From the NCBI GenBank assembly GCA_007713455.1, contig VMRT01000002.1:310001-374000 (forward strand): 64,000 nt of DNA. Reading direction: 5' to 3'. Under the pieces are notes generated by a model that saw only the letters and a program-made list of their open reading frames with translations, did no database searches and was not told the origin of the DNA. A program made the translations under genes and the position numbers. This stretch comes from Pseudomonas sp. (lineage in GTDB: Bacteria; Pseudomonadota; Gammaproteobacteria; Pseudomonadales; Pseudomonadaceae). Of the stretch, positions 8,616 through 18,571 are shown in pieces; within the stretch, counting starts at the first letter, position 1, and the number at the start of each line of letters is the position of its first letter.

Positions 8616-8655
8616 GCCTGGCCCTGCTTCCTGAGTATAGCGGCCAGGCCTTTTT
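8616..8655 (+). terminator. Terminator-like hairpin in the leader of the ccm operon
   Basis: GCCTGGCC (8616-8623) pairs with GGCCAGGC (8642-8649), with an 18-base loop, and is followed by C and five T. It lies between the TATAAT at 8603 and ccmA. The upstream gene fliK reads away from it, so it cannot be a normal end-of-gene terminator for this strand; attenuation of ccm transcription is the simplest reading. Confidence 0.5.
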
Positions 8656-8676
8656 CATCTTGAGGTGTCGCCAGCC

Positions 8677-9312
8677 GTGTCAACTCCCTTTCTCGAAGCC
8701 GTAGCCCTCGCTTGCGAACGGGATTGGCGGCTGCTTTTCGACAAGCTGGATCTGCGTCTCGAGAGTGGGGAAATGCTGCAGATTTCCGGGCCCAATGGCA
8801 GCGGCAAAACCAGTCTGCTGCGCCTGCTATGCGGCCTGATGCAACCAACCGCAGGCGAGGTGCTGCTCAAGGGCCGGTCGCTCAGCGCTCAGCGTGGTGA
8901 ACTGGCACGCAATCTGTTGTGGATCGGTCATGCTGCTGGCATCAAGGGCTTGCTGACAGCTGAGGAGAATCTCACCTGGCTCTGTGCGTTGCACCAGCCG
9001 GCCAGCCGCGAGGCGATATGGCATGCACTTGCCGAAGTGGGACTGCGCGGGTTCGAAGACGTGCCCTGTCATACCCTTTCTGCTGGCCAGCAGCGCCGCG
9101 TGGGGTTGGCGCGTCTGTATCTCTCGCCACCGCCGCTGTGGATTCTCGATGAGCCATTTACCGCGCTCGACAAACATGGCGTTGCGCAGCTTGAGAGGCA
9201 TCTCGCAGCACATTGCGAGCAGGGCGGACTGGTCGTACTGACCACTCACCACAGCCTGACGGAAAAGCCTACCGGCTATTGTGAGCTCGATTTGGGACAG
9301 CGAGCCGCATGA
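8677..9312 (+). CDS. ccmA: Heme exporter ABC ATPase CcmA
   Basis: A 211-residue ATPase of the CcmABCD complex, which releases holo-CcmE during cytochrome c maturation. It has Walker [10 protein letters not shown] (about 37-45), the ABC signature [14 protein letters not shown], Walker [13 protein letters not shown] and an H-loop histidine in TTHH. Two in-frame GTG codons are possible, 8665 and 8677; the second is chosen because TGAGGTG sits 9 bases upstream of it and the protein then has the family's usual length. First gene of a nine-gene operon; ccmB overlaps by 4 bases. Confidence 0.95.
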   Translation: MSTPFLEAVALACERDWRLLFDKLDLRLESGEMLQISGPNGSGKTSLLRLLCGLMQPTAGEVLLKGRSLSAQRGELARNLLWIGHAAGIKGLLTAEENLTWLCALHQPASREAIWHALAEVGLRGFEDVPCHTLSAGQQRRVGLARLYLSPPPLWILDEPFTALDKHGVAQLERHLAAHCEQGGLVVLTTHHSLTEKPTGYCELDLGQRAA

Positions 9313-9980
9313 GCAGCGTATTCACTCTTCTGCTGGCGCGCGAGACGCGTCTGCTGTTCCGTCGCCCGGCTGAGCTGGCCAACCCGCTGGTGTTCTTCGC
9401 CATCGTTATCGCGTTGTTCCCGCTTGCGGTAGGGCCGGAGACTCAGCTTCTGCAAACCATCTCTCCCGGCTTGGTCTGGGTGGCAGCACTACTGGCCGTT
9501 CTGCTGTCACTGGATGGTCTTTTTCGCAGCGATTTCGAAGATGGCTCGCTCGAGCAGTGGGTCGTTTCGCCGCACCCGCTCGCGCTCCTGGTTCTCGCCA
9601 AGGTACTGGCGCACTGGGCTTTTTCCGGGTTGGCGCTGGTGCTGCTGGCGCCACTGTTGGGCTTGATGTTGGGTCTGCCGCTTGGGACCATTCCGGTGCT
9701 GCTGGTTTCACTGTTGCTGGGGACGCCGATTCTGAGTCTGCTCGGTGCGGTGGGCGCGGCGTTGACGGTAGGATTAAAGCGGGGTGGCTTGCTGCTGGCG
9801 TTGCTCATCCTGCCGCTCTACATCCCGGTACTGATTCTCGGCAGCGGCGCCCTGCAAGCGTCGTTGCAAGGTCTGCCGGCAGTCGGTCACCTGCTTTGGC
9901 TGGCCAGTCTGACTGCGTTGGCCGTGACCCTTACACCCTTTGCGATAGCTGCCGGGCTGAAGATCAGCGTTGGCGAATAG
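9309..9980 (+). CDS. ccmB: Heme exporter membrane subunit CcmB
   Basis: A 223-residue very hydrophobic protein with about six transmembrane helices, the permease partner of CcmA. The N-terminal region [24 protein letters not shown] is characteristic of CcmB. The ATG overlaps the ccmA stop (ATGA). A 93-base gap to ccmC is the largest in the operon, with no terminator or clear promoter visible. Confidence 0.95.
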   Translation: MSSVFTLLLARETRLLFRRPAELANPLVFFAIVIALFPLAVGPETQLLQTISPGLVWVAALLAVLLSLDGLFRSDFEDGSLEQWVVSPHPLALLVLAKVLAHWAFSGLALVLLAPLLGLMLGLPLGTIPVLLVSLLLGTPILSLLGAVGAALTVGLKRGGLLLALLILPLYIPVLILGSGALQASLQGLPAVGHLLWLASLTALAVTLTPFAIAAGLKISVGE

Positions 9981-10073
9981 CGACACACCCAGATGGCCGG
10001 CGCTCACACCCGGTCGATGTAACGAATCTCGGGGCCTGCATTTGCAAGGTCCCGCTGGACGACGAGTCATCCG

Positions 10074-10829
10074 ATGAACTGGACATGGTTTCACAAGCTG
10101 GGCTCACCCAAATGGTTCTACGAGATCAGCGGCCGCTGGCTGCCCTGGCTTGCCTGGGCAGCCGTGCTGCTGGTCAGCGTCGGTGTGGTCTGGGGTCTGG
10201 CGTTCGCGCCTGAGGATTACCAGCAGGGCAACAGCTTCCGGATCATCTATATCCACGTGCCGGCTGCGTTTCTCGCTCAGTCGATCTACGTGATGCTCGC
10301 AGTGGCGGGGGTGGTCGGGCTGGTCTGGAAGATGAAGCTGGCCGATGTGGCTCTGCAGCAGGCCGCCCCCATCGGCGCCTGGATGACCTTCATCGCCCTG
10401 TTGACCGGCGCGGTCTGGGGCAAGCCGACCTGGGGTGCCTGGTGGGTATGGGACGCACGGCTGACCTCAATGCTCATCCTGCTGTTTCTGTACTTCGGCA
10501 TCATTGCGCTCGGACAGGCGATCAGCAATCGTGACAGCGCGGCCAAGGCGTGCGCTGTGCTGGCGATCGTCGGAGTGGTGAACATCCCGATCATCAAGTA
10601 TTCGGTGGAGTGGTGGAACACGCTGCACCAGCCGGCAACGTTCACCGTCACCGAAAAACCGGCGATGCCAGTGGAAATGTGGCTGCCGCTCCTGGTGATG
10701 GTGATCGGCTTCTACTGCTTCTTCACCGTGGTGCTGCTGATGCGCATGCGCCTGGAAGTGCTGCGTCGCGAATCGCGCGCCAGCTGGGTGAAGAATGAGG
10801 TCAAGGCTCTGGTAGGAAACAACTCGTGA
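10074..10829 (+). CDS. ccmC: Heme-handling protein CcmC
   Basis: A 251-residue integral membrane protein with six predicted helices that loads heme onto CcmE. The periplasmic tryptophan-rich WWD motif is visible ([15 protein letters not shown]), and external histidines occur in [12 protein letters not shown] and [12 protein letters not shown], as expected for heme ligands. ccmD starts inside its stop codon. Confidence 0.96.
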   Translation: MNWTWFHKLGSPKWFYEISGRWLPWLAWAAVLLVSVGVVWGLAFAPEDYQQGNSFRIIYIHVPAAFLAQSIYVMLAVAGVVGLVWKMKLADVALQQAAPIGAWMTFIALLTGAVWGKPTWGAWWVWDARLTSMLILLFLYFGIIALGQAISNRDSAAKACAVLAIVGVVNIPIIKYSVEWWNTLHQPATFTVTEKPAMPVEMWLPLLVMVIGFYCFFTVVLLMRMRLEVLRRESRASWVKNEVKALVGNNS

Positions 10830-11002
10830 ACTTTTCATCCTTCGCGGATTTCATCACCATGGGCAATCATGGCGTGTACGTCTGGACGTCCTATGGCATC
10901 AGCCTGGCTGTCCTGATTCTCAACGTCGCGCTGCCAGCCTTGGCACGCCGGCGTTACCTGCAAGATGAGGCGCGTCGTTTGCGCCGGGAGGAGTCGAAGT
11001 GA
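10826..11002 (+). CDS. ccmD: CcmD, small membrane subunit of the heme release complex
   Basis: A 58-residue protein starting at GTG 10826 (GTGA overlap with ccmC) and ending at TGA 11000-11002. It has the CcmD layout: a short N-terminus containing [15 protein letters not shown], one membrane helix (about 22-40) and a basic, charged C-terminus. CcmD stabilises CcmABC and is needed to release heme-loaded CcmE. Its GTG start and size make it easy to miss. Confidence 0.93.
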   Translation: MNFSSFADFITMGNHGVYVWTSYGISLAVLILNVALPALARRRYLQDEARRLRREESK

Positions 11003-11466
11003 ATCCGGTGCGCAAGAAGCGTCTTTTCATCGTCCTGGCGATCCTCGCCGGTGTCGGTATCGCCGTGGCGCTGGCGTTGTCCGCTCTGCAGCAGAACATC
11101 AACCTGTTCTACACACCGACCCAGATCGCAGCGGGGGAGGCTCCTGAGGGCACCCGGATTCGAGCAGGCGGCCTGGTCGAAGAGGGTTCGGTGAAGCGTA
11201 CCAACGACTCACTCAGCGTCGCCTTCCGTGTCACTGATGGCGCCCAGGCGATCACTATCACTTACCAGGGAATTCTCCCGGACCTGTTCCGCGAAGGGCA
11301 GGGTATCGTCGCGCTGGGTCGGGTCAATTCCGAGGGCGTTCTGGTTGCCGACGAAGTGCTGGCCAAGCATGACGAAAACTACATGCCGCCCGAAGTAACT
11401 CAGGCGCTGGAGAAGAGCGGCATGATGAAGCACTACGAGGGCGGTAAGCAGGAGTACGCGAAATGA
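10999..11466 (+). CDS. ccmE: Periplasmic heme chaperone CcmE
   Basis: A 155-residue protein with one N-terminal membrane anchor (about 7-28) and a periplasmic beta-barrel (OB-fold) domain. The heme-binding histidine and neighbouring tyrosine lie in the conserved [11 protein letters not shown] at about residues 121-131. It receives heme from CcmC and passes it to the CcmFH lyase. The GTG start overlaps the ccmD stop by 4 bases. Confidence 0.96.
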   Translation: MNPVRKKRLFIVLAILAGVGIAVALALSALQQNINLFYTPTQIAAGEAPEGTRIRAGGLVEEGSVKRTNDSLSVAFRVTDGAQAITITYQGILPDLFREGQGIVALGRVNSEGVLVADEVLAKHDENYMPPEVTQALEKSGMMKHYEGGKQEYAK

Positions 11467-13436
11467 TTCCCGAGCTCGGCCATCTGGCGATGATTCTGGC
11501 GCTGTGCCTGGCAGTGGTCCAGGCCACGCTGCCGCTGATCGGTGCTTGGCGCGGTGACCGACAGTGGATGGGCCTGGCCCAACCAGCCGCCTGGGGTCAG
11601 TTCGCCTTTCTCGGTTTCTCCTTCGCCTGCCTGACCTACGCCTTCATGGTCGACGATTTCTCCGTTGCCTACGTCGCCCACAACTCCAACAGTGCCTTGC
11701 CCTGGTACTACAAGTTCAGCGCGGTCTGGGGCGCTCACGAAGGCTCCTTGCTGCTGTGGGCCTTCATCCTGGCTGGCTGGACTTTTGCCGTGGCGATCTT
11801 CTCCCGCCAGCTACCGGAAGACATGCTGGCGCGCGTGCTCGGCGTCATGGGTTTGATCAGCATCGGTTTCCTGCTCTTTCTTATCGTCACCTCGAACCCC
11901 TTCGAGCGGCTGCTGCCGCAGGTCCCAATGGATGGACGCGACCTCAATCCACTGCTGCAGGATTTCGGTTTGATCGTCCACCCGCCCATGCTTTACATGG
12001 GGTACGTGGGTTTCTCGGTGGCGTTCGCCTTTGCGATCGCCGCGTTGCTGGGTGGTCGCCTTGACGCGGCCTGGGCACGCTGGTCGCGTCCTTGGACGCT
12101 CGTCGCCTGGGCCTTCCTCGGCCTGGGCATCGCCCTTGGCTCCTGGTGGGCCTATTACGAGCTCGGCTGGGGCGGCTGGTGGTTCTGGGATCCGGTGGAA
12201 AACGCCTCCTTCATGCCCTGGCTGGTCGGTACGGCGCTGATTCACTCGTTGGCAGTGACCGAGAAGCGCGGAGTGTTCAAGAGCTGGACCGTGTTGCTGG
12301 CAATCGCGGCGTTCTCGCTGAGCCTGCTTGGGACCTTCCTGGTCCGTTCCGGCGTGCTGACGTCGGTGCACGCGTTTGCTACCGATCCCGAGCGTGGCGT
12401 GTTCATTCTGGTCTTTCTGCTGATGGTAGTAGGCGGCTCGTTGACGCTATTTGCCATGCGCGCGCCTGTGGTCAAGAGCCAGGTCGGGTTCGGCCTGTGG
12501 TCGCGCGAGACTCTGCTGCTAGTCAATAACCTGCTGTTGGTCGTCGCCACGGCGATGATTCTCCTCGGCACGCTCTATCCGCTGCTGCTGGACGCATTGT
12601 CCGGTACCAAGCTTTCCGTCGGTCCACCGTACTTCAATGCGATGTTCGTTCCGCTGATTGGCGCGCTGATGTTGACGTTGGGTGTCGGAATCCTGGTGCG
12701 CTGGAAGGACACTCCGCTGAAGTGGTTGCTCGGCATGCTCACGCCAGTGCTGATCACTAGCGTAGTGCTTGGTGGTCTGGGCTCGTTGCTGTTCGGTGAC
12801 TTCAACTGGGCGGTACTTGCAGTGTCCTTGCTGGCGGCCTGGGTGGTAATCGCTGGCATCCGTGATCTGCTGGACAAGACGCGCCACAAGGGTTTGTTCA
12901 AGGGCATGCGCAGCCTCGCGCCAAGCTACTGGGGCATGCATCTGGCGCACCTCGGGCTGGCGGTCTGTGCCATTGGCGTGGTACTCACCAGCCACCAAAG
13001 TGCGGAGCGCGATCTGCGCCTGGCTCCTGGGGAGTCGCTGTCGCTTGGCGGCTATGAGTTCGTCTTCGAAGGCGCGGTGCATCACGAGGGACCGAACTTC
13101 ACGTCGGACAAGGCGACCATTCGCGTGCTCGACGGCGACAAGCAGATCGCCACGCTGCACCCGGAAAAGCGCCTGTACACCGTGCAGCAGATGCCGATGA
13201 CCGAGGCGGGTATCGATGCGGGCTTCACCCGCGACCTTTATGTCGCGCTGGGTGAGCCGCTGGGTGATGGGGCGTGGGCCGTGCGTGTTCATATCAAGCC
13301 CTTCGTTCGCTGGATCTGGCTCGGAGCGCTGATGATGGGGCTCGGCGGTGTGCTGGCGGCGAGTGATCGTCGTTATCGAGTCAAGGTGAAGACCCGCGTG
13401 CGCGAAGCGCTGGGCATGGCCGCACAAGGAGCCTGA
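11463..13436 (+). CDS. ccmF: Cytochrome c heme lyase subunit CcmF
   Basis: A 657-residue membrane protein with many helices. The WWD domain is clear ([19 protein letters not shown], about residues 238-256), and conserved histidines lie in periplasmic loops (for example in [11 protein letters not shown] and [10 protein letters not shown]). It ligates heme to apocytochrome c together with CcmH and CcmI. Overlaps ccmE by 4 bases. Length matches other proteobacterial CcmF. Confidence 0.97.
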   Translation: MIPELGHLAMILALCLAVVQATLPLIGAWRGDRQWMGLAQPAAWGQFAFLGFSFACLTYAFMVDDFSVAYVAHNSNSALPWYYKFSAVWGAHEGSLLLWAFILAGWTFAVAIFSRQLPEDMLARVLGVMGLISIGFLLFLIVTSNPFERLLPQVPMDGRDLNPLLQDFGLIVHPPMLYMGYVGFSVAFAFAIAALLGGRLDAAWARWSRPWTLVAWAFLGLGIALGSWWAYYELGWGGWWFWDPVENASFMPWLVGTALIHSLAVTEKRGVFKSWTVLLAIAAFSLSLLGTFLVRSGVLTSVHAFATDPERGVFILVFLLMVVGGSLTLFAMRAPVVKSQVGFGLWSRETLLLVNNLLLVVATAMILLGTLYPLLLDALSGTKLSVGPPYFNAMFVPLIGALMLTLGVGILVRWKDTPLKWLLGMLTPVLITSVVLGGLGSLLFGDFNWAVLAVSLLAAWVVIAGIRDLLDKTRHKGLFKGMRSLAPSYWGMHLAHLGLAVCAIGVVLTSHQSAERDLRLAPGESLSLGGYEFVFEGAVHHEGPNFTSDKATIRVLDGDKQIATLHPEKRLYTVQQMPMTEAGIDAGFTRDLYVALGEPLGDGAWAVRVHIKPFVRWIWLGALMMGLGGVLAASDRRYRVKVKTRVREALGMAAQGA

Positions 13437-13437
13437 T

Positions 13438-13968
13438 GTGAAACGATTGCTGATGTTGCTGCCGCTGGTGATTTTCCTGGTGGTTGCAGTGTTCCTTTAT
13501 CGCGGCCTGTTCCTCGATCCTTCCGAGCTGCCTTCGGCGCTGATCGGCAAGCCACTACCGGCGTTCTCGCTGCCGTCGGTGGAAGACGAGCAGCGCGTCA
13601 TCACCGCCGAGGACCTCAAGGGCAAGCCGGCGCTGGTCAACGTGTGGGCGACCTGGTGTGTCGCCTGCAAGGTCGAGCACCCGGTGCTGAACCGTCTTGC
13701 AGCTCAGGGTGTGGTGATTCATGGAGTTAACTACAAGGACGACAACGCCGCGGCGTTGAAGTGGCTCAACGAGTTCCACGATCCTTATCAGCTGAACATC
13801 CGCGACGAACGCGGCAGTCTTGGGCTGGATTTGGGAGTCTATGGCGCTCCTGAAACCTTCCTCATCGACAAGCAGGGCATCATCCGCCACAAGTTCGTCG
13901 GCGTGATCGACGATCGGGTCTGGCGAGAACAGCTGGCGGCGCTCTATCAGGAGCTGGTGGACGAATGA
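13438..13968 (+). CDS. ccmG: Thiol:disulfide interchange protein CcmG (DsbE)
   Basis: A 176-residue membrane-anchored thioredoxin-like protein. Residues 1-23 form the anchor; the redox motif WCVAC is in VWATWCVACKVEHPVL (about residues 66-81), and the cis-proline loop is in GAPETFLID. It keeps CcmH or apocytochrome c thiols reduced for heme attachment. The GTG start follows the ccmF stop by one base. Confidence 0.96.
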   Translation: MKRLLMLLPLVIFLVVAVFLYRGLFLDPSELPSALIGKPLPAFSLPSVEDEQRVITAEDLKGKPALVNVWATWCVACKVEHPVLNRLAAQGVVIHGVNYKDDNAAALKWLNEFHDPYQLNIRDERGSLGLDLGVYGAPETFLIDKQGIIRHKFVGVIDDRVWREQLAALYQELVDE

Positions 13969-14435
13969 AACGATTGATCCGCGGCGCGCTGCTTGGTCTG
14001 TTCCTGGTCACGACCGCCCAGGCAGCAATCGATACCTATGAATTCAGTGACGAAGCCGAGCGTGAGCGCTACCGCACCCTAACCGAAGAGCTGCGTTGTC
14101 CGAAGTGCCAGAACCAGAACATCGCCGATTCCAACGCGCCGATCGCCATGGACCTGCGCCAGGAAATCTTCCGCATGCTGGAAGAGGGCAAAAGCAACGA
14201 CCAGATCGTCGACTATCTCGTCGATCGCTACGGCGATTTCGTTCGTTACAAGCCGCCGGTAAACGCGAAAACCATGCTGCTCTGGTATGGGCCGGTTGGT
14301 TTGCTGGTCCTCGGCTTTGGCGTGCTGACCGTGATTCTGGTGCGTCGTCGCCGGGTCGAAAAGGCACCTGCATCAACCCTTTCCGAGACCGAGCGCGAAC
14401 GTCTCGCCCAGCTTCTGGATAAAAAAGACTCATGA
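13965..14435 (+). CDS. ccmH: Cytochrome c maturation protein CcmH (thiol reductase subunit)
   Basis: A 156-residue protein with a signal peptide (ending AQA), the conserved redox motif [19 protein letters not shown] and one C-terminal membrane helix (about 103-124). It corresponds to the N-terminal half of E. coli CcmH; the TPR half is a separate gene here (ccmI), as is usual in pseudomonads. Both neighbours overlap by 4 bases. Confidence 0.96.
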   Translation: MKRLIRGALLGLFLVTTAQAAIDTYEFSDEAERERYRTLTEELRCPKCQNQNIADSNAPIAMDLRQEIFRMLEEGKSNDQIVDYLVDRYGDFVRYKPPVNAKTMLLWYGPVGLLVLGFGVLTVILVRRRRVEKAPASTLSETERERLAQLLDKKDS

Positions 14436-15652
14436 TTGATTTCTGGATAGCCGCCGGCGCCTTGCTGCTGGTGGCATTGGCCTTTTTGTTGTTACCCATC
14501 CTGCGTGGCCGTCGAGCCCAGGCCGAAGAAGATCGTACGGCGCTGAACGTTGCCTTGTATGAAGAGCGCCTTGCCGAGTTGACCTCTCAGCACTCTGCCG
14601 GAACCTTGACCGCCGAGCAGTTGGAGGCTGGGCGAGCAGATGCTGCACGCGAGCTGTTGGAGGACACCGAGAATAGTGACAAGCCGCGAATCGCCCAGCT
14701 TGGTCGCAGCGTTCCGCTGATTGCGGCGGTTCTGGTGCCCCTGATGGGCTACGGGCTTTATATGTATTGGGGCGCCAGCGACAAAGTTCAGATGGCTCGA
14801 CAGTTTTCGGAGCAGCCTCGCACAGTCGAAGAAATGACCGCTCATCTGGAGCAGGCCGTACAGGAGCAGCCGGATTCTGCCGAAGCCTGGTACTTCCTGG
14901 GTCGTACTTATATGAACCGGGAGCGTCCAGCCGACGCAGCCAAGGCTTTCGGGCGCGTGGTGGAAATTGCGGGCCGTCAGCCCGAGCTGCTCGGTCAGCT
15001 GGCGCAGGCGCTGTATTTCGCCGGTGACCGTCAGTGGTCCGATAAGCTGCAAGCCCTTACTGACGAAGCGCTGCAGGGCGATCCGCAGGAAGTGACCAGT
15101 CTCGGCCTGCTTGGCATCGCGGCATTCGAGGAGGCGCGTTATCCGGACGCCGTGCGCTTCTGGGAGCAACTCGTTGCGGCGCTTCCCGAAGAAGATCCTT
15201 CGCGCGAAGCGATCCGTGGCGGCATCGAGCGGGCGCGGCAGCAGATCGAGGGGGGCAGTTCCACCACCGAACAGGCATCAGCGGCAAGCGAGAAGGCTGA
15301 TACCACAGGGGCCACGCTGCAGATTCAGGTTGCGCTGGACCCGAAGGTGGCGGAATCGGTTTCGCCGCAGGATACGGTTTTCGTATTCGCTCGCGCAGTA
15401 GCGGGGCCACCCGTTCCGCTGGCAGCAAAACGCCTGACGATTGCCGATCTGCCTGCAACCGTCACGCTTGGCGATGCCGATGCGATGGTGCCTTCGATGA
15501 AGATCTCCAGCGTCGAGCAGGTCACGGTAATGGCGCGGGTCTCCCGTTCCGGCGACGCAACAAAAGGTGAGTGGATGGGTCAAAGCGAAGCGCTTGATAC
15601 TGCGAGCGATAACGCCATTGATCTGGTGATCGACCGCGCCGAGGCTCCCTGA
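14432..15652 (+). CDS. ccmI: Apocytochrome c chaperone CcmI (TPR protein)
   Basis: A 406-residue protein. Two membrane helices (about 2-24 and 94-112) flank a cytoplasmic helical loop. A periplasmic TPR region follows (about 130-280: [28 protein letters not shown] and similar), which in this family holds the apocytochrome C-terminus for CcmFH. The C-terminal 110 residues form a beta-rich domain seen in pseudomonad CcmI ([27 protein letters not shown]). Last gene of the ccm operon; no terminator is visible before the next gene. Confidence 0.94.
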   Translation: MIDFWIAAGALLLVALAFLLLPILRGRRAQAEEDRTALNVALYEERLAELTSQHSAGTLTAEQLEAGRADAARELLEDTENSDKPRIAQLGRSVPLIAAVLVPLMGYGLYMYWGASDKVQMARQFSEQPRTVEEMTAHLEQAVQEQPDSAEAWYFLGRTYMNRERPADAAKAFGRVVEIAGRQPELLGQLAQALYFAGDRQWSDKLQALTDEALQGDPQEVTSLGLLGIAAFEEARYPDAVRFWEQLVAALPEEDPSREAIRGGIERARQQIEGGSSTTEQASAASEKADTTGATLQIQVALDPKVAESVSPQDTVFVFARAVAGPPVPLAAKRLTIADLPATVTLGDADAMVPSMKISSVEQVTVMARVSRSGDATKGEWMGQSEALDTASDNAIDLVIDRAEAP

Positions 15653-15669
15653 CCATCCATGAGGTAGAG

Positions 15670-16110
15670 ATGCACACGAATTCGTCAGCACACCCGCTTA
15701 GGCTTGCGCGGTTCGGCCCGCGGGTCGTACTGCTCGGATTGACATTGGCGCTCGGCGCTTGCGCAGGTAATCCCTACGGTTCCGCGCCTCAGGGGCCTGC
15801 TCCAAGTCCGGTGCCGCGCGCGCCCGAGCCCAGTGGGCCGGTTATCTCACCCCCTCCTATCAAGGCGCCACCGGCACCCAGGGCTCCAACTACCCAGAAG
15901 AGCCATCCGCGTTATGCGCCGCCACCGCACGTGGCTGCGCGCTGGGACAATCGTCTTGGGGTCTATGTCGTGGAGGGGCGTGATCTCTTTTACCGGGAGC
16001 GCCTGTATTACCGGTGGGATGGCGACTGGTACTGTGCTGGGCGCCCCGATGGCCCGTGGGAGCCGGTCGCGCCGCCCAGTGTTCCGCCGGGTCTTCGTGA
16101 CCGCTATTGA
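15670..16110 (+). CDS. Small proline-rich lipoprotein of unknown function
   Basis: A 146-residue protein. The N-terminus has a signal peptide ending in a lipobox, LALGAC (cysteine about residue 35), so outer-membrane or inner-membrane lipidation is expected. Residues 40-85 are Pro/Ala/Ser-rich, and the C-terminal 60 residues are aromatic and arginine-rich with YYRWDGDWYCAGRPDGPWEPV. GAGGTAGAG precedes the ATG. It starts 17 bases after ccmI and may be read through from the ccm operon. I do not recognise a named family. Confidence 0.75.
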   Translation: MHTNSSAHPLRLARFGPRVVLLGLTLALGACAGNPYGSAPQGPAPSPVPRAPEPSGPVISPPPIKAPPAPRAPTTQKSHPRYAPPPHVAARWDNRLGVYVVEGRDLFYRERLYYRWDGDWYCAGRPDGPWEPVAPPSVPPGLRDRY

Positions 16111-16153
16111 TGATACTCCTCGGCAGCAGGCGCTAACTTTTTGCGCTTCAGCC

Positions 16154-16180
16154 TAAAGGCGGCTTGCCTATTGCCGATAA
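16154..16180 (+). promoter_or_regulatory. Sigma-28 (FliA) promoter upstream of fliT
   Basis: TAAA (16154-16157), 15 bases, then GCCGATAA (16173-16180) matches the FliA consensus TAAA-N15-GCCGATAA exactly. Transcription would begin near 16188 and reach the fliT ATG at 16262. This ties the small downstream gene to late flagellar expression. Confidence 0.85.
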
Positions 16181-16261
16181 AGGTTCAGCACCGTTGCACT
16201 GCAACGTCCCCAGCTGGCTCGGCCTATGCCGTCCCATCGGGCTCATGCCCCGGAGTCGATA

Positions 16262-16558
16262 ATGAATGCTTCCGTCAAGCGCCTCGAAGAAACTGGTTCC
16301 GCTCTACGCGATGCGCTGACGCAGCAGGACTGGGCCGCAATCAGTATGCTGGATCGCGAGTGCCGTAATGCCGTCGACGAGGCGATGCAGGCACATGAAC
16401 GCGACAACGGCGTGGTTCGTCAGCGGTTGCAGGAGCTTCTTGATCTGTATGGTGAGCTGGTAATGACCTGCCAGATTGAACAGGCACGGGTCGCAAGCGA
16501 GCTGCGTCAGCTGAATCACTCTCAACAGGGTACCAAGGTTTACCAGCTATTCGCCTAA
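16262..16558 (+). CDS. fliT: Flagellar export chaperone FliT (FleP-like)
   Basis: A 98-residue, almost wholly helical protein. The pattern LEETGSALRDALTQQDWAAISMLDRECRNAVDEA and a C-terminus ending in KVYQLFA are those of the pseudomonad FliT/FleP family, which chaperones the filament cap protein FliD. In P. aeruginosa it lies between fliS and fleQ; here fliC, fliD and fliS are absent upstream and the gene has its own sigma-28 promoter, but fleQ still follows. Start 16262 is chosen over an upstream in-frame ATG (16226) because it lies at the right distance from the promoter and gives the family length. Confidence 0.82.
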   Translation: MNASVKRLEETGSALRDALTQQDWAAISMLDRECRNAVDEAMQAHERDNGVVRQRLQELLDLYGELVMTCQIEQARVASELRQLNHSQQGTKVYQLFA

Positions 16559-16931
16559 GCGTGGCGTCAGGCCCGACAGCTTCAAATTCTTCCCAGGATC
16601 ACTGGGGCTGAATTCTTCCTCAATATTTATCATTACAAAGTATGTGGCATTATGCCGCTACCCTTTTGTTGGCGAGCGGCTAATTGGCGCTTATTGCCTG
16701 GTAAATACCTATCTTCGCGGTCATCGTGCACCGAAGTCTTCAAATCGATCTTGAGATGTCTCTCAAGGTACTGATTTTTGGCTCGTTCTTTGGTCGCTAA
16801 TTCACGCCATAAATTTGACTCAGTTCATTTTTTCATTAATCTACGTTCCATCTGCCATCAGTGTGATCGCCGTTCTTCCATGGATGCGAGCGCAGGCTTT
16901 CTTTCAGCTTCTTTAGAGCCCTATAAACAAG
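16559..16931 (+). other. Intergenic region upstream of fleQ
   Basis: This 373-base gap is clearly more AT-rich than the flanking genes. It holds a perfect inverted repeat, CTTGAGA-tgtc-TCTCAAG (16750-16767), without a strong T-run. There is a TGTGA half-site near 16861, of interest because Vfr binds the fleQ promoter in P. aeruginosa, but no convincing second half-site. No coding frame is credible. The fleQ promoter must lie here; I cannot fix its hexamers. Confidence 0.5.
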
Positions 16932-18401
16932 ATGTGGCGTGAAACCAAGATTTTGTTGATAGACGATGATCACGACCGCCGGCGCGACCTGGCCGTCATC
17001 CTGAACTTTCTCAGCGAGGATCATCTGGCTTGTTCAAGCAGTGAATGGCAGGAGGCGGTCGCCCGCCTCGAGTCCAGCCGTGTTGTCAACGGTGTCATGC
17101 TGGGCGACGTGTCCTCCAAGGGCGGTGCTGTCGAACTGATCAAGCAGATGGGCAAATGGGATGAGAATGTCCCGCTGATGCTGATCGGTGAGCCCGCTCC
17201 GGCGGACTGGCCGGACGATCTGCGACGCAGAGTGCTGACCAGCCTGGAAATGCCACCCAGCTACAACAAGCTGCTCGACTCCCTGCACCGTGCGCAGGTC
17301 TATCGCGAGATGTACGACCAGGCAAAGTCCCGTGGTCGCCAGCGCGAGCCCAATCTTTTCCGCAGCCTGGTCGGTACCAGCCGAGCGGTGCAGCACGTCC
17401 GGCAGATGATGGAACAGGTCGCCGACACCGAAGCCAGTGTGCTGATTCTTGGTGAATCCGGCACCGGCAAGGAAGTGGTCGCGCGAAATCTGCATTATCA
17501 CTCGAAGCGCCGTCAGGGGCCTTTTGTACCTGTCAATTGCGGAGCGATTCCGGCGGAGTTGCTGGAAAGCGAACTGTTCGGCCACGAGAAGGGCGCCTTT
17601 ACCGGTGCGATTACTGCTCGCGCGGGTCGTTTCGAGCTTGCCGAGGGCGGCACGCTGTTTCTCGATGAGATAGGCGACATGCCGTTGCCGATGCAGGTCA
17701 AGCTGCTGCGGGTTCTGCAGGAGCGCACCTTCGAGCGTGTTGGCAGCAACCGTACGCAGAATGCCGATGTGCGCATCATCGCGGCGACGCATAAGGACCT
17801 GGAGAAAATGATCGAGGAGGGGACCTTCCGCGAGGACCTCTACTATCGTCTGAATGTCTTCCCCATCGAGATGGCGCCGCTACGGGAGCGTGTCGAGGAT
17901 ATCCCGTTGCTGATGAACGAGCTGATCTCGCGCATGGAGCATGAAAAGCGCGGCTCTATACGTTTCAACTCGGCTGCAATCATGTCGCTATGCCGGCACG
18001 ACTGGCCGGGTAATGTCCGCGAGCTGGCAAACTTGGTAGAGCGCATGGCGATCATGCATCCCTATGGCGTTATCGGGGTAATGGAGCTGCCGAAGAAATT
18101 TCGCCACGTCGACGACGATGATGAGCAGTACGCGACCAGCCTGCATGATGAGATGGAGGAGCGCGCGGCAATAAGTGCGCCAATGGTAGTACCCGAAGCT
18201 CAGGCGATGCTGCCGATCGAGGGTCTGGATCTCAAGGAATACCTCGGCAATCTTGAGCAGGGACTTATTCATCAGGCTCTCGAAGATGCTGGTGGCGTGG
18301 TGGCTCGGGCGGCCGAGCGGTTGAGAATTCGCCGAACCACGCTGGTCGAGAAAATGCGCAAGTACGGCATGAATCGTCGCGACGACGATATGGGCGACTA
18401 G
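16932..18401 (+). CDS. fleQ: Master flagellar regulator FleQ (sigma-54 activator, c-di-GMP responsive)
   Basis: A 489-residue enhancer-binding protein that switches on flagellar genes with sigma-54 and, in P. aeruginosa, represses or activates exopolysaccharide genes depending on c-di-GMP. Domains: receiver-like FleQ domain (1-120), AAA+ domain with Walker A GESGTGKE, the sigma-54 loop GAFTGA, Walker [12 protein letters not shown] and the arginine finger region (about 140-380), and a Fis-type HTH at the C-terminus. The c-di-GMP-binding LFRS motif is at residues 142-145, the same numbering as in P. aeruginosa. Followed by a strong terminator. Confidence 0.97.
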   Translation: MWRETKILLIDDDHDRRRDLAVILNFLSEDHLACSSSEWQEAVARLESSRVVNGVMLGDVSSKGGAVELIKQMGKWDENVPLMLIGEPAPADWPDDLRRRVLTSLEMPPSYNKLLDSLHRAQVYREMYDQAKSRGRQREPNLFRSLVGTSRAVQHVRQMMEQVADTEASVLILGESGTGKEVVARNLHYHSKRRQGPFVPVNCGAIPAELLESELFGHEKGAFTGAITARAGRFELAEGGTLFLDEIGDMPLPMQVKLLRVLQERTFERVGSNRTQNADVRIIAATHKDLEKMIEEGTFREDLYYRLNVFPIEMAPLRERVEDIPLLMNELISRMEHEKRGSIRFNSAAIMSLCRHDWPGNVRELANLVERMAIMHPYGVIGVMELPKKFRHVDDDDEQYATSLHDEMEERAAISAPMVVPEAQAMLPIEGLDLKEYLGNLEQGLIHQALEDAGGVVARAAERLRIRRTTLVEKMRKYGMNRRDDDMGD

Positions 18402-18435
18402 CACGCTGCTAGGCGGTACTAAAAAGACGTTCAAA

Positions 18436-18463
18436 AAGGCCACCTGGATCAGGTGGCTTTTTT
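18436..18463 (+). terminator. Rho-independent terminator after fleQ
   Basis: GCCACCTG-GAT-CAGGTGGC (18439-18457) is a perfect 8-bp stem followed by TTTTTT, 35 bases after the fleQ stop. Confidence 0.9.
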
Positions 18464-18512
18464 CGTTTGGCATGGTCGTGCCGATGGCGGCCGCCGGGAC
18501 GTGCTGAGCGCC

Positions 18513-18528
18513 GGGCACGAAGATTGCT
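18513..18528 (+). promoter_or_regulatory. Sigma-54 promoter of fleSR
   Basis: GGGCACGAAGATTGCT matches the -24/-12 consensus TGGCACG-N4-TTGCW at all but the first base, with GG (18514-18515) and GC (18526-18527) 10 bases apart. The start of transcription would be near 18539, with fleS at 18572. In P. aeruginosa fleSR is a FleQ- and RpoN-dependent class II operon, which fits fleQ lying just upstream. Confidence 0.8.
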
Positions 18529-18571
18529 GGTCCCCGTCAACCGACTTTCTTTTGACAGGCGCAAGCGACCC

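Noticed and set aside
16750-16767. Inverted repeat before fleQ considered as a terminator
   Set aside because: Stem is AT-containing and the following sequence lacks a proper T-run; kept only as a note in the intergenic entry.
18467-18482. TTGGCATGGTCGTGCC considered as a sigma-54 promoter
   Set aside because: GG and GC are 9 rather than 10 bases apart; the site at 18513 is correctly spaced.
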